Source of the DNA: Hofstenia miamia | Taxonomy: Eukaryota > Xenacoelomorpha > Acoela > Hofsteniidae | NCBI GenBank assembly: GCA_900660155.1 | Contig: CABFPE010000045.1 | Span: 60,847 to 124,846 of the forward strand | Direction of reading: 5' to 3' | Length of the DNA: 64,000 bases | Shown here: positions 1 to 12,496 of the stretch, one piece after another | Numbering within the stretch: the first letter of the stretch is position 1 | Layout: every line of letters begins with the position of its first letter | Translations under genes and position numbers: made by a program | The notes under the pieces: model-generated | What the model saw: only the letters and a program-made list of their open reading frames with translations | What the model was told of the DNA's origin: nothing | Database searches by the model: none

Positions 1-1540
1 CATATTTAAACCGACAACATATTTAAACAAAAGCATTATTAAGCGATTATCCAAACCTTAATAATTGAAAATAGATAAGCTTCTTTCATAACTTATGCAG
101 TGGTAAGCATGAACAGCCACGGGCAATAAATTGAAAGTTTGTTCAAAGTAACCCCATAGTTCAATATAGCCCGGTTTGCGGTAACTATGAAAATTTTATA
201 AAACGAATTAGATTGTGATGAACAAGAAGGTGGACATTTTGAACAATTACTATAGTAGACATGAATTAGTACATATTATTGTGTTAACTAAGCTTACGTT
301 TTATTTATTTATTACCTATCATGTTTTAATACATATTATACTAAGATTTGCGAAAATTCCTCCAGCGTGTATATGACAATATTTATATATGTTCCATCAA
401 AGTATTTTAACCACTTTATATGATATTTTGCTGCATGTAAAGACAACAAGCAAGATGCAATAAACTACTTTTTTTATCAAAGTCATTCATTAAATAGCCT
501 AGCGTGGATTATAGTCTACATTGAATAAATTCATGTGTTATGTTTGATGTGCCAAATAAATAGTGTTTCTTAAAAAAATGATAGTCTGTAAATAAAACGT
601 TATTTTTAGTATAATCAGTACATGCCTTTCTCTTTCTTTGCAGGTGATCTCCCTTCGTTTTTATTGGCTGTTATAATATCATGAACAGTACTTTTAGGTA
701 AATTGATCAACTACGAAATCGTTCAAAATAGAACATTTTATGCATAATCAGATTTCGATTAGGAGACATGAAGACTCATTATTATTATTAAGCTAAAATA
801 GCATATCACAACCAAGTAATATATGTGAAATGTATCTTCAGCTATATAGGATTTTTAAAGGATAAGTATGTGACACATGTTTAAAATCAAATTCCATAAA
901 ACATTGATTTTGATTGGCGTTTTTGATTGATACATGAAACATAGTTTTCTGTCATATAGCCACAACAGTGTCAATCAATACTGCATGTGCTTTCCCGACA
1001 GTTAATCATCAATGAGTGTGAAACACGAGCTCGTTTAATCTTTGGCAACCAGAGCTGAGGATGAAGCTCAAATAAATGCACCTGAATGCTAAAGTAACAT
1101 CTAGATATCGCATCATTTGTATTCTAGACCTAAACTTAACAAAATTCAATAGGCACCATAAACAAAATTGGTGTTCTATAAAAAATGCTATGGGGCAGTG
1201 TAGTCTTTATAAATGTTTGATTGAATGGTTTTTATTGATTGGCAGTGTTGTTTGTGATTTAATAACATTGTATTTAGATGCTTAATATAATTTATTTTTC
1301 TTGGTATGAATGTCACACTTAATGGGGTTCTTGTACATAGAATTGCGTTTGCACTTTAGAGTGCTTTCCATCACTCAACTGCAAGGTGCTACAACACTTC
1401 TATTTTGTATTTTGTAATGAATTTTATATGTTTATTTCATTGATCTCTTAAATCCGATTTCATTTCAGAAATGAAGTGTCTTCTAATGATAACTAACGTT
1501 TTCCACATTTTATTTTTTGTAATCCAATTTAAAAATTTAA
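1..1540. other. No gene recognised
   Basis: AT-rich sequence with only short, unconvincing open frames on either strand. No domain, repeat end or RNA gene was recognised. A stretch near 1058-1078 resembles one near 12428, just upstream of the orphan ORF, but it is too short to interpret. Confidence 0.4.
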
Positions 1541-2000
1541 ATGTATGGTTTATTTATAAGATCAATAAGCTTAATGCAAAACTTGAACCTAAAATCAGCA
1601 ATTAGCATATGTCCCGAAATCCAATGTAATTTATAATATTCAATGCACTTGTGGGGAGGGATTATATGGGATATTGTGGTTGGTAACTAATTAGAATAAA
1701 AGAACACGAAACTAATTAACACATTTCAAGAATCTAGAAATTTGTGGACTAATTTTGATGTAAAATTTTTAAAGAATACCGAATCAAAATATCTCAAAAT
1801 TATTGTGAAAGCATTTTAATTTAGATTATTTCAACCAAGTCTAAATACGAAAAATTATATTCATAAGCTATTGTTGCCAATTAAGTTTTTGTGAAATAAA
1901 ATATAAAATCAAGTAAATTTTGAGGATTTCATTTATAAATACACTGGCGATGACTTAGTAAGTAGAAATTTTTTGAATGGTTTTATTAAGGGGGTTCCTC
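1540..2000 (+). pseudogene. Penelope-like retroelement 3' tail relic (GIY-YIG region)
   Basis: The DNA matches 20150-20540, the tail of the better-preserved Penelope-like element, with the same order of blocks: a Cys-x-Cys-Gly stretch followed by a glycine and tyrosine run (about 1630-1670), a lysine-rich helix, a block reading like 'LWTNFDVKFLKN' (about 1740-1780), and a final 'GDDLVS' block (about 1945). In Penelope elements this is where the GIY-YIG nuclease follows the reverse transcriptase. All frames are broken by stops and indels. No reverse transcriptase precedes it here, so this is a dead 3' fragment. The family call rests on the paired copy. Confidence 0.55.
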
Positions 2001-3948
2001 TACAGAAAAAATGGTTTTGTGCAATGTTAGAACTTTTATCCATGCTTTATAATTCTGCCTAATTCATTTTTTGAAAATATTTCTTATTGGGTAATTATTC
2101 AAGAAATTCAAAAAGATTTACACAATTTCTGATAATCGGAATACTGTTGGACTACCATGCTACTTAATTTTTTGATAATTTTTTTCATATTTACCTACAA
2201 TCGAACAATCATAACTCATGTTTGCTAATTTTGACTTGATGTTTGGACCGAATGTTCCATTTTCTATTTAGTTCAGTGATTGTATGACGTTTTGCATATT
2301 AATTAGTTAAATAAGTCATTCGATATGCATATTTATGCAAATTAGCAATTAGTTGTAAAGTTAATACTAAAAAAATTATTGTAATTGTATAGAGAATTTT
2401 ATTCTCTATAGAAAGGTAAAATATAACATGATAACTACTTCAGTTATACAGATATTACCCTTTTTTATTTAGCCTTATTATATCCTTTACTTTAGTGGTT
2501 ACCATGGCAACCAGAACTTAAAATAATTTTTCAATCCAAATTTCTAGAATGTCCAATTTGCTATATCATATAAGCCTAATATTGCCAGGATAATTTATTT
2601 GAATTATAGATTTTCTGCATGGGTACCCCATTAATGTTTATTTGTAAGTAATACGAAGTCTAGTATCTTACAAAAATACAATTATGCACATGAAAGCTAG
2701 TTTTTTAAACTCATTTATCTCGGATGTGCTTAATATACAGAAACTGGGGATTTTGGAATTAGTTTTGCTACTTAGCGTAATGCCCATAATTATTCTATGT
2801 GATTCTTACATTTGGAACAGTTGGAATGTGGGTGACATTTCTGAAAATTTTCTGTTCCTCTGCAATTAGATTATACGAATTAATAGGTATTTTTTATATG
2901 CCTACAATGTTCCTAACAAAAATATTTGTTTGAACAATGAGTAAAAGTAATCAACTTGTTAGACAGGGTTTGAATTATTACGTAGCGCGAGGCAGATAGT
3001 GTTTCCAAACTTGTACCTTGAGACCATGTACATTATGTTGAAAGAGAAATAATATTTTATAGCAATATTGCACTAATGTTTTTATTAACGTGGCAATACG
3101 AATTTTCGTATGGCAACAATTATTCAATTAATTTTTTCTCATAGACAATTTCGTTTTAAGAATGAATATGAATAAATATATTTTTATGCTTACATTTATG
3201 TAAACACTTAACTAACTTTAAGTCTATATTATTTTCTGATAATGAAAATATTCCCAATGATTTTGAAAATGAGCATTGTGAATTCATATATAGTAATATT
3301 AAAAATTTCAAGTGCAATGGAAATAAAAAAGGTTTCAGCAAAATTAAAACGTGTTGATTGAAAAAAATTAACCCTTGGTTTTGGAATTATTCGTAGTTTT
3401 GATGGTGATTGTCAGGAAATATAATTGTGACGAATTTGTCATTCTACAAAGGCATGCTAAATGAAAACATCTAACTGTATGTACTGCATATATAATCACA
3501 ACCATAGGAATTCTCCAGTTAAAAATGTTAAAGAAATGCATCAATTGCAATAATTAAAATAATTAAGAAATTTTGACTACAAAGGGTATCCATTTTATAA
3601 AAATCAACTACAATTAACTAATTTGAAGACTAATGAATTTTAATAAAATTGTATACGAAAATGGTATTTATACCTTGCAACAAATTAAATGAAAAAATTG
3701 TAAAAAAGAAATGAATTAAAATATGTATATGCCAATTTCCAAATTAAATGAATAAAATTGATACATTTTACTATCTAATTCAGAATTTTGACGAATTTTT
3801 CTTTTCAGAAACTTGGTTAAAATCAAATGATTATTAAAATGTTTGTTTTTTTTATTTTTGAAGAAATAAAAGATAAAATTTAACAAATAAAACCGGATTT
3901 GGTAGTGTTCTGCTAAAAGTACCTGTACTTGAAAACTAGCCGATTTAA
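2001..3948. other. No gene recognised
   Basis: AT-rich DNA with only random short frames. The one notable site is the X-box-like palindrome at 2498-2511, listed separately. Confidence 0.4.
2498..2511. promoter_or_regulatory. RFX X-box-like palindrome
   Basis: The sequence GTTACCATGGCAAC is an exact fit to the bipartite RFX-family consensus (GTNRCC, short spacer, RGYAAC). RFX factors drive ciliary genes in animals. No transcript start or neighbouring gene is visible within a few kilobases, so function is unproven. Confidence 0.3.
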
Positions 3949-4262
3949 TTGCTAATTCTCTCTGATGTTCTGAATGTATATACTAGATATTCTATCTTCC
4001 CGAAACAATTAAAACTAGCCAGCTTTACCCCGGTTTACAAAAAAGACGACCAAAATGTGCGCTCTAATTATCGCCCTATTTCACTTACATTGCCTATTAG
4101 CAAAATTTTTGAGAAACTGCTCTCTGATCAAATCAATGAACATGTCACTAAGTATAATCTTTTATCCAAAACGCGTTACGGATTTCGGAAAGGAATATCC
4201 ACTAATGACGTACTGATTTACGCCACTGAAAAATGGAGAAAAGATATTGATGACAGTAAATA
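3949..4262 (+). pseudogene. CR1-like LINE reverse transcriptase fragment
   Basis: The open frame encodes the finger region of a non-LTR reverse transcriptase: a 'SFTPVYKKDD' block, then 'NYRPISLTLPISKIFEKLL', then 'GFRKGISTNDVLIYATEKW'. These align block for block with the LINE at 8165-9085 (ITPIYKKDD, NYRPIS, FGFRKNYSTSDALI), so it belongs to the same family in the opposite orientation. The catalytic FADD region is absent. The frame runs into unrelated DNA at about 4262, where the inverted-arm repeat begins, so the fragment was probably cut by that insertion. Confidence 0.85.
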
Positions 4263-7031
4263 CTGTGTTAGTAGTAGAAGAGACTTCCTTCCTGTGCCAC
4301 TTTTCTTCTGAATATTCGAGGGGGAGTCCAGCCTGTGCCACTTTTTTCTGATTGATCGAGAGGGTTTGCTGTACTGACGTCTTGGAACTTGTATAGTCAT
4401 GAACTTTTACTAGTTTTTATGTTATTTATGTGGTCTAACTTGGTTTGCATGTTTTATTTTACTTTACAGTTTTTGTATTATTAATCGATGTAATTTAGTT
4501 TGATTGTTTTATTTTACTTTACAGTTTTTGTGTTATTTATGGGTGTAATTTAGTTAGCATGTTTTATTTTACTTATTACATACACGTTTCTGCTAATATA
4601 TGTGACATTGTGTGTTGATTCATGTACTTACTAGTTTTATGATATTTACAGAGGATCCATTTTATTTACATGTTTTATTTTACTTTGTTTACACATATCT
4701 ATTTGTTGACATGCGTGACATTGTTAGCTGAGAGTTTACTTTGCGCTTTGTGATAATACATTGCTGAGTACTATCCATAAAAACTTCTATACACAGCTAA
4801 TGATTAACAATCAGTGTAATTTAATTTGCTTTTTCTATACATTACATGATAAAGGCAATTTCGTTTTCCAAAAAATTATACATGCGATGTTATTAGTAAG
4901 ATTTGTGCATAGAAACGCTTTCATTAATACACTATTATGATATTAGTTTTACCTGGCAATCTTCTCTTTGCATTTCTTTTTTTGGTTGATATGGATTTTT
5001 GGGGGTTCTACACGTTTGCTGACAATTACATCATTTGTCGACTTTGCACATCTTTTTCAGTTTTACTTGTTTTATGACTCTTGCGTGGTTGTATACATTA
5101 CACGGGTTTTCTACTTTTCACTTCTTATAACTTTCCAATATTCACTTGGTATGAAATTAATGTACGAATTCGTTAATAACTCTCTCAATCTAGTTGTTAT
5201 AGAAGCAATGACACATTCATTATTCACCGTAGTTGAGGTAGATTTTTCGCATTGCCAGATATGATTCCAACTGATAAACTAGTCAACCCCATGTTGAGAT
5301 CGCATTCTAAGTGTACAAATGCTTGTAAATAGTGTATTATTCACACATAAAAAATATAGACGGATGGTATTTAAAGGTAGATCGCAAAGAATTTTTAGAA
5401 AATTACAAACTAAAAATATTTAGGTTGATATAGTGAAAAACATTGTCTATAAAATCACTTAACCATATTATTAACTCGGAGAATTTAATACATTTTTGGT
5501 AAATATCATCCAAATGACACAATAAAAAGCAATGTGTATAATTTAGTTTCAGTCAGTTGTTAGTTAAAAGAGAAAAATTAAACACATGCCATTAAAACAA
5601 GATCAATATGCATAAATTCATTAAAACTGAAATGTAAAAAAACGTGAAAAGTTATTATTCACACTAAAAATATAGACGCATGGTATTTAAAGGTAGATCG
5701 CTAAGAATTTTGAGAAAATTAAAAACTAAAAATTTTTTGGTTAATATAGTGAAAAATGTTGTCCATAAAATAGCTTAACCATGATATAAACTCGGAAAAA
5801 TTATACATGTGATGCTATTATACAAAATGTAATTCGTTTTTTCGGGGATTATTCATCACATACAAAGGGTTACAGTTCATTTTTCAAATACATTGCTACA
5901 CTTCATTGTAAAAATTCTTAGATTTGATTTGTTTTTAGCTAATATCCAATATACAAAATGGAAAAAATAATTGATTCTGGTCGTTAAATTGGTCAACTCC
6001 ATATCAAGATCAATCTCTAAATGTACAAATACTTGTAAATAGTGTATTATTCATACGCAAAAATACAGATGCATGGATGCATGGTATTTAGAATACAGAA
6101 TTTTGAGAAAATTACAAAGTAATATTTTTTAAGTCAATATAGCGAAAAAACAACGTCCATAAAATCGCTTAACAATCGTATAAAACTCTGCTATGACTTG
6201 AAAACTTTAATATATATTTGGTAAATATCATCCAAATGATGCGACAAAGCGAAAATCAATGAATATAATTTATAGTTTTAGAAAGCCTCTAGTTATAAAT
6301 ATAGAAAATTTAAATTGCATATGATTAAACAAAATATTCAACAGCAAAAATCAATGTGTATAATTTGAAGCAGAAATTTGAAAAAACGTACTCGATTAAA
6401 TGTGAAATATTATACTATGCATAGGTTATCAAACAATTATAAGTCAACATACCTTATTTTGCATGTAGATACATTTGAAACCAAAATGCATTGCCTTTAA
6501 TCTTTGACCTTTCACCAATTTGCATCATTCTTTCATGCTATGGAAAGCATCACTTGATGTTAACCATCGTTCTACTTCCTTATGCCAAAACACTGTGATG
6601 GGATTACTCAGCAATTATTAACAAGAAACCACCTCAACAATTCCATAGCAGTTCCCTAAAATTAATAAGTGAACGCAATTGTAGAAACCCAGAGTTCATG
6701 CGCACTGATATGAAAATCAGCTATATGGGTAGAAAACGGGCATAAATCTAAACAATAAATATTTTGTATTAATAACAAGCATTTACAAAAAATTTTGTGA
6801 GATAGAATCACCAAGAAATTTGTAAGGCAAGTACAAATAATAATATTTCCCAACAAAGTGGAAATATACACATTTAAATTTTATTAAAATTACAAAATAA
6901 TAATTTATTGGTCAATATAGTGAAAACAACACCAAAAATCGCCTAACCATGGTATAGGCTATCACGACTTGAAAATTTAATCAATATTCAAATTAGTACA
7001 AAAATGAAAGCAAAACATTAAATTCAAGGGA
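4262..7031 (+). mobile_element. Inverted-arm repeat, copy A
   Basis: About 2.75 kb that reappears in reverse complement at 14655-16937. It begins with TAGTAGTAGAAGAGACTT, followed by two imperfect copies of a roughly 45-bp module containing a CCACTTTT run, TCTGATT and TCGAG (4295-4375). The interior has diverged tandem units. The inner end is recognisable by 'GACTTGAAAATTTAA' (6964) and 'AAATTCAAGG' (7020). The outer end cuts a LINE fragment. No protein was recognised inside. A frame at 4968-5264 shares a patch (QFYLxYDSC) with a frame in copy B, but this may only reflect DNA homology. It is either one terminus of a large element with copy B or an independent insertion. Confidence 0.75.
5320..6980 (+). 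repeat. Diverged tandem units inside copy A
   Basis: A block containing 'GTGTATTATTCACAC', 'GACGGATGGTATTTAAAGG', 'AAAATTACAAACTAAAAA', 'AATATAGTGAAAAAC' and 'AAAATCACTTAACCAT' begins near 5330 and recurs near 5655 and 6035, with a partial copy near 6880. The period is about 330-380 bp for the first three. The same blocks occur in reverse complement in copy B. Confidence 0.7.
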
Positions 7032-7294
7032 TCAACGCTGGTTCATGTCCAACCTACCCAATATATTTTATATTATTTCATAAAACCATCTCTTATTTTT
7101 CATGTTTATAGTTAAAAACCGATAATTTAAGATAAGATAAGATAATCTATATTCATTTGAATTTTTTACAATATTTTACTGATATTTCAAATGAATAGCG
7201 TTATTAACTACTGTGTACAAAAAAATAAATAATAACAAAAATGAAATAAATAAAACAACACTGACTAAAAAATACACTGACTACGGATAGCTTA

Positions 7295-9085
7295 CTAATT
7301 TCGATTTATTGTATAATCGTTATTATAAAATTTAAATCCTATCCATGATCTACCTGATATAAACTTTTGTTTGAGAAATAATAATTTTAATTCTTTTTTG
7401 AATTTTTTAAGGTTGTCTATTATTTTCATTTCTTTTGGCAATATATTCCAGTTATAAATTGCAGTATTAATAAAGGATTGACTCATGATATTTTTATTAA
7501 ATTTAACACGTGAGTAGTTTTTTGTTCGTTTATTTTGCTTCAGACAATCTGTCGAAAATGAGAATGATATCTCGTTGTAGGGTGGTATTTTCTTTATGAA
7601 TTTGAAGAAATAAATAATAATATTGTAAATAATTAACTCTTGTGGAAAAAGAATAGATTTAGAAATATATTCTTTTGTTTTAGAAGAGTTTTTATTACAA
7701 ACATTTAATGCCCATTTTAGTTGAACTCGAAGCTTTTTTAACATTTGGCTGTGTACATTAGTATATAAGATATTAGCATAGTTTAAATTACTCATAACAA
7801 ATGCATGAAACATTTGAATTACTGCAATTGGGGGTAACTGTTGGGAAACATGGGATATCTTTCTAATACCTATAGCCATTTTTTTAATAATAGTATTTAT
7901 TTGCGACGTGAAATTAAGATTTGAATCTATTATTACTCCTAGATATTTAAACTTATTAACAGGTATAAGAGATGAATTATTGAAATTAATTGAATAGTCG
8001 GAGATGTCCTTTTTTTTCTAAAAGGTTGCATTATGCAAAATTCAGTTTTTTTCGTATTAATACGCAATCTATGCATGTTAAAATAGTTGCTCAATTTTAT
8101 ACAATTCGATTCAATAACTTTTACAGCTTTATCTAAGGATTTATTTCCACAGTAAATAGATGTATCATCGGCGTATTGTTGTTATTTCACAGTACGTAAT
8201 TTCCTTTATGTCATTCACATAAATATTAAAAAGCAGGAGACCTAGAATGGTTCCTTGAGGTACACCATTATTGACAGACAACCAATTTGAAAAAGTATCA
8301 TTTAATTTAACTCGCTGAAGTCTATTACTTAAGTAATTAGATATAAGGTGAGCACTGTTAAGAGAAAAACATATATTTTTTAATTTTCTTATTAATATAT
8401 CATGATTAATAGAATCGAATGCTTTTGAGAGGTCAAGACAGGCAATAGCAACAAATTTATTAGAGTCTAATAGTGCTCTCCATTTTTCTGTCGTTTGTAT
8501 AAGTGCGTCTGATGTTGAATAATTTTTTCTGAAACCAAATTGTGATTTGGACCATAGTTTATGATGATTTAAATGAAGTGTAATTTGTTCATGTAATAAT
8601 CTTTCAAATATTTTACTGATTGGTGATGTAATAGATATAGGTCGATAGTTTTTGGGACATTTTGGGTCGTCTTTTTTGTAAATTGGAGTAATATGAGCCT
8701 GTTTCAAGAAATCGGGAAAAATATTCCATTTTAAGCATTCATTAAAGATATAATTTAAAGGTTCGGCAATATATTTCGCATTGTTTTTTAGTAACCATAT
8801 TGGAATTTTTGAGGGGCCGCTTGACTTGTTTGATTTTAGTTTCTTGATTGCTTTAATTACTTCAAAACTTGTTATAAAGCGAAAACCAAATTCAGGGATG
8901 TGCCTATTAGGAATTATTTCCTGGAATTTTGTTTGAGGACAGTCGTAATTACGTAGGTTTGCAAATGTTTGATTTAAAATATTGGAAATTTCAAAATCAG
9001 AGACGTATTGATTTCCATCGGGGTCTACAATTTTTTCTATGGGAGAAGATTTTGATTTGGTACAATTCGAGATTTCGTTAATCAA
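7295..9085 (-). pseudogene. LINE ORF2, reverse transcriptase domain (frameshifted)
   Basis: Frame 8165-9085 holds the fingers and palm: 'SSGPSKIPIWLLKN', 'ITPIYKKDD', 'NYRPISITSPISKIFERLL', 'FGFRKNYSTSDAL', 'LDLSKAFDSINH' (first catalytic Asp) and 'GVPQGTILGLLLF'. A frameshift at about 8175 falls exactly at the catalytic YADD box, which is readable only in another frame. The thumb region with a 'KYLGVIID'-like box lies at about 7880-8050 in broken frames. The C-terminal tail is open at 7295-7879. The element cannot move on its own. A sister fragment at 32150-32484 retains YADD in frame. Confidence 0.85.
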
Positions 9086-9297
9086 TCTCCATTTACTCTT
9101 TTGGTTCGGTAATTTTCTATATTCATTTTTAATATACTCATTGTAAGCTTTACGATTTTCTATATTAGAAATATTTCTAGCTTTTTTGTATAATGCATAA
9201 CTTTCAGGAGTACGGGCGTTAGAAAAAAATTTAAAAGCGTCATTTTTTTTTGTTATTAATTGTTTGCAGAAATCGGAAATCCAAGGCTTGTCATTCT

Positions 9298-10217
9298 TTA
9301 TGTTTTTGCGAGAATGATTAGTAACAAGGATTTTTTTTCAGGACAATATTCATCTAAATAGGATTCAAGAATATCAAGAAAGCTTTTGATCATGTTGCTA
9401 GGATCAACCGCAACGTATACAGAAGACCAAGTTTCACGTGAAAGAGCATTTTTCAGGTTATCTATATTATCAGATGATTTTTCGCGAATAGTGATCCATT
9501 TTTTGGATATTTCAGAGCGTATTTTAGCTTTAGAGAAACTGGTTGATATTATACAGTGATCAGAGAATGGACATTCAGAGGAGTAGTATAAGAAATCAAG
9601 ATTATTTTCGGGCAGTGCAATACAGTCAATCAAAGTTGCACTGTTGGCCGCGATTCTTGTAGGAATGAAGGCATTTGCCGTTTTTAAATAAAAAGTATTA
9701 AAAAAGAGATTAATTTATTATCACGTTTATTTAAGTAATTTAGGTTCCAATCACCCATTAATATTAAATCTTTATTTTCTGAGTAGGCCAGTGAAATTTC
9801 ATTCTCAAGTTGTTCAAAAAATTCATTAGTATTACATTTATTTGGGCAGTATGAAACATTAATTAATTGTTTCTTAAAAGGTGAATTTTTGATAGGGTTA
9901 TCAATTTCAACCCAAAGGTTTTCGAATTTTTCTGAGCTTACTATATCATTCCGTTGCTTTGGATGAAATGATTTCGGAACTAGAAGGAGTACCCCGCCCC
10001 CCTTGCTTTTACCGAGTATATTACAATGAGTTCTATCATTTCTGAATAATTTATATTGATTATTGTTATCTGACCAGACAATGTCAAGGTCATTGCAGTT
10101 AAACCATGTCTCAGTAATGGCTAGCACTACATTTTCATAAAAATTGCTAATAAGTGACTTGTAATCGCAATTTTTATTAGATAAATTTTGGGCATTTAAA
10201 TGAACGTAATTAATCAT
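9298..10217 (-). pseudogene. LINE ORF2, endonuclease domain (frameshifted)
   Basis: Two consecutive frames (9684-10217, then 9298-9633) carry an exonuclease-endonuclease-phosphatase domain that would nick target DNA for target-primed reverse transcription. The first has 'AITETWF' (metal-binding Glu), a 'KGGGVLLLV' strand and 'LMGDWNLNYL' (GDxN motif). The second has 'CPFSDHCIISTSF', the SDH motif with the catalytic histidine. A frameshift and stop between about 9640 and 9690 separate GDxN from SDH, so the domain cannot be made from one frame. It is followed at about 9100-9290 by a linker-like region in other frames. Confidence 0.82.
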
Positions 10218-10474
10218 ATCTTTCTTAGATGAAACATTTTTTTAGATATGTTTCATAATTGAGCAAAGGACCAGGATTTGCTTCGATTCCATGTATAAGT
10301 AATAATAAAAATTTTAAAACCAAAATTGCCAAAACCTCTTTGAAGGGATTTTTTTAGGTATATCTGTTATTGGAAAAATGCTGATAAAAGTTGCAAACTT
10401 AGATTTTAAGAAAAATTTGTGTTGGTGAACTACCCTTAGTCTTAGATTTACAAAGATAAATAAATCCATACCGT

Positions 10475-11446
10475 TTAGTAAAAAGTTAATAAGCGTCGGA
10501 GCTTTAGTACCTCGGAAGGTGAGAAATGATTAGGCGGTGTAGTTGAAAGGACTTCGGCGTACGTTTGCGGGTGCGGGGCGTAGCGTCCTTGATTAATCGT
10601 TGCTGGTGAGTACAAGGTACGTGATTGCCTGTGATGTTGCGGTGGCATACGTGTATTCGCTGGTCGATATGATTGATAAGAATTAAGTGACTTTGGCGGC
10701 AAAATTGAGCGGCCGTAGATGAAAGGATGCTTTGCATTTGCAAAATAGCTTTTAATGCATCGTGCTAATATAGCATATCCAGATTCAGAGAAATGAATTC
10801 CTCCTCGTGTAAATAGATCTGCATCGACATATGCACCCTTGTAAAAATAACGGTTATTTTCGAAGATCTTGTATTGCAATTGTTTTGCATTTTGATGTAA
10901 TAATACATTGACTTCCGATGACATTTTATTAAACGTTTTAATATATGGAAATGGTGCGAGTTCACCCAATGTAATTTCTGCGTTTCGAAAGGAATGGCGT
11001 GTGGCAGTAATCAATTTTTCGAAAAGTGGTGTAAAATTCTTGTTTGATTGCATGACGTCGTTTCTTCCAGCAGTGATCATCACCTTCTTTATATTGTTCC
11101 TTTGTGGGTATTGATAAATTATGTTTGAAATTTCCTCGATTGTAGCTCCAGGATATGAATGAATCGTGACATCGTGATCTTTCACAAGTTTATTTGCCCT
11201 CAAATTGCGATACATTGATGTTCCAATTATCAATGTATCCGAAGTTTCTTTGATATGTTTGACTTTTCGTTGGTTTGTTTCACTTTTTTCTGGAGCATTT
11301 GTTTCGGAAACATTGTCGCTGTTCATGCATTTAGTGTTTGATGTTTCTAGTGGTGAGCGTGTTTCTTCTGAAGGGGATGGCGATTCTTTAATATTTGAGA
11401 TTTTCCAAAGTACGTTTGAGTAGTTCATCCCTTGATAATGAGGCAA
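10475..11446 (-). CDS. LINE ORF1 protein with SGNH-hydrolase (esterase-like) domain
   Basis: An intact 323-residue frame. The first 65 residues are Ser/Thr/Glu-rich and probably disordered. From about residue 70 an SGNH fold follows: block I 'LIIGTSMYRNL' (72-82, with GTS in place of the usual GDS), block III 'TAGRNDV' (125-131) and block V 'GGIHFSESGY' (215-224) with the catalytic histidine at 218. The acidic residue usually three before that histidine is glycine here. The C-terminal 80 residues are Pro/Gln/His-rich and basic. In CR1-type LINEs this domain occurs in ORF1p, which binds the element RNA; the esterase role is not settled. A longer upstream frame (11388-11618) may be a frameshifted N-terminus. 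The missing acid may mean loss of activity. Confidence 0.8.
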   Translation of the reverse strand: MPHYQGMNYSNVLWKISNIKESPSPSEETRSPLETSNTKCMNSDNVSETNAPEKSETNQRKVKHIKETSDTLIIGTSMYRNLRANKLVKDHDVTIHSYPGATIEEISNIIYQYPQRNNIKKVMITAGRNDVMQSNKNFTPLFEKLITATRHSFRNAEITLGELAPFPYIKTFNKMSSEVNVLLHQNAKQLQYKIFENNRYFYKGAYVDADLFTRGGIHFSESGYAILARCIKSYFANAKHPFIYGRSILPPKSLNSYQSYRPANTRMPPQHHRQSRTLYSPATINQGRYAPHPQTYAEVLSTTPPNHFSPSEVLKLRRLLTFY

Positions 11447-11640
11447 AAGGTGCAGCTAATTTAGCGGTGGTGATGCGTTTTTGCGAATAGAAATCTCCAA
11501 TAAACTGAGAACTGTTAATTGTATTGAGTAGAGCATGCTCACTAGACCCGACTATCTCAGCGAGAAGCATGATTGGTTGTGTGTAAAATATATACAAGGA
11601 GAACAATAAATCTGACAAGAAGCATGCATTTACACCTAAA

Positions 11641-12490
11641 TAAAATTACACTGTAAATTTTAAAACAGTACTTGGCTTACAAACGAAATATTTTGAAGTT
11701 TTATCTGGGCATCAAAGAACTTTAAGTCCAATTAACATATTGAATTTTGCTCCAGCTCTTTGTGCATAACATTTGGGAAGAAAAAAACAATTTCCATTTT
11801 GTAAAATTGCTTCTGCAATTTCCCCAAAAATTTTTGTAACAGATTTTCCCTTGGAAAACTGTCACAAAAAAGCGTTTTCCATATTTGCTAACATTTGATT
11901 GACAGGTGCTAATTGATGATTAATTCATGAATAATGAGGGCGTGTTGCCAAAAAGGTGAGAAAATTCACACATTACATAAACAATCTATGAATAATTTAG
12001 AGTGTACATGCTTATGTGTTAGAGAATTGGCTATATATCATAGCAAGCTTAATGAATAATGCATCCTGACATTATAAATTGTTATTAATAGGGGGATTGC
12101 ATTGAATCCAATCAAAGTATATGGATAAATATTATGTCATGTGTAGACATAGTTTACATAGGTGTATAGTAAAGGTCTTAACAATTATTGTTTGCAAAAA
12201 ATTTCTAAATATTGTTAGAAAATTAGTTGGTTTGTACGAAAATTGATCAATATTTTAAAACATGGAGGTGTATTTGCTTCAAGAAAAAATGCAAGTATCA
12301 TTAATATACATAATTTTATAATTATTTGCTTTTAAAAAGAGTTAGATTGGTGGATACACTTTCATCTTGCATTCTTTCACATGCTAATATATCAGTGATG
12401 ATACATTATTTTGATTGGTTTAAAAGTTGAAGCTCTCAAATAAATGCATGTTAATTTTAACTTTATTCACTCTTTGACTAATAAGAATGG
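11641..12490. other. Intergenic; imperfect stem-loop, no gene
   Basis: No frame of note. An inverted repeat at about 11833-11870 pairs a TTTTTGTAACAGATTTTCC arm with GGAAAACTGTCACAAAAA, giving roughly 18 bp with a few mismatches and a three-base loop. Confidence 0.4.
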
Positions 12491-12496
12491 TGAGAA

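Larger units (their letters stand above)
7122..11640 (-). mobile_element. CR1-like non-LTR retrotransposon, nearly full length
   Basis: Reading the minus strand, the order is ORF1 with an SGNH-hydrolase fold (10475-11446), an apurinic-type endonuclease (9298-10217), a reverse transcriptase (7295-9085) and a 3' tail of (TTATC)n at 7122-7145. An ORF1 esterase plus a microsatellite-like tail is typical of the CR1 group. ORF1 is intact; ORF2 is broken by frameshifts near 9640-9690, 9300 and 8175, and again between 7880 and 8165. The 5' end is set at about 11640, where coding-like sequence ends, and is approximate. At about 4.5 kb it is close to the usual full length. The element lies between the two inverted arms. 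Confidence 0.85.

Noticed and set aside
4968-5264. Frame in arm A sharing a short patch with a frame in arm B (15724-16011).
   Set aside because: The shared residues follow from DNA homology; the reading frames are not conserved along their length.
7195-7215. TACTGTGT after ACTA near 7207 matches bases before the start of arm A (4255-4262), suggesting a target duplication.
   Set aside because: The site lies in the 3' untranslated part of the LINE, beyond the end of arm homology (about 7031), so the match is probably chance.
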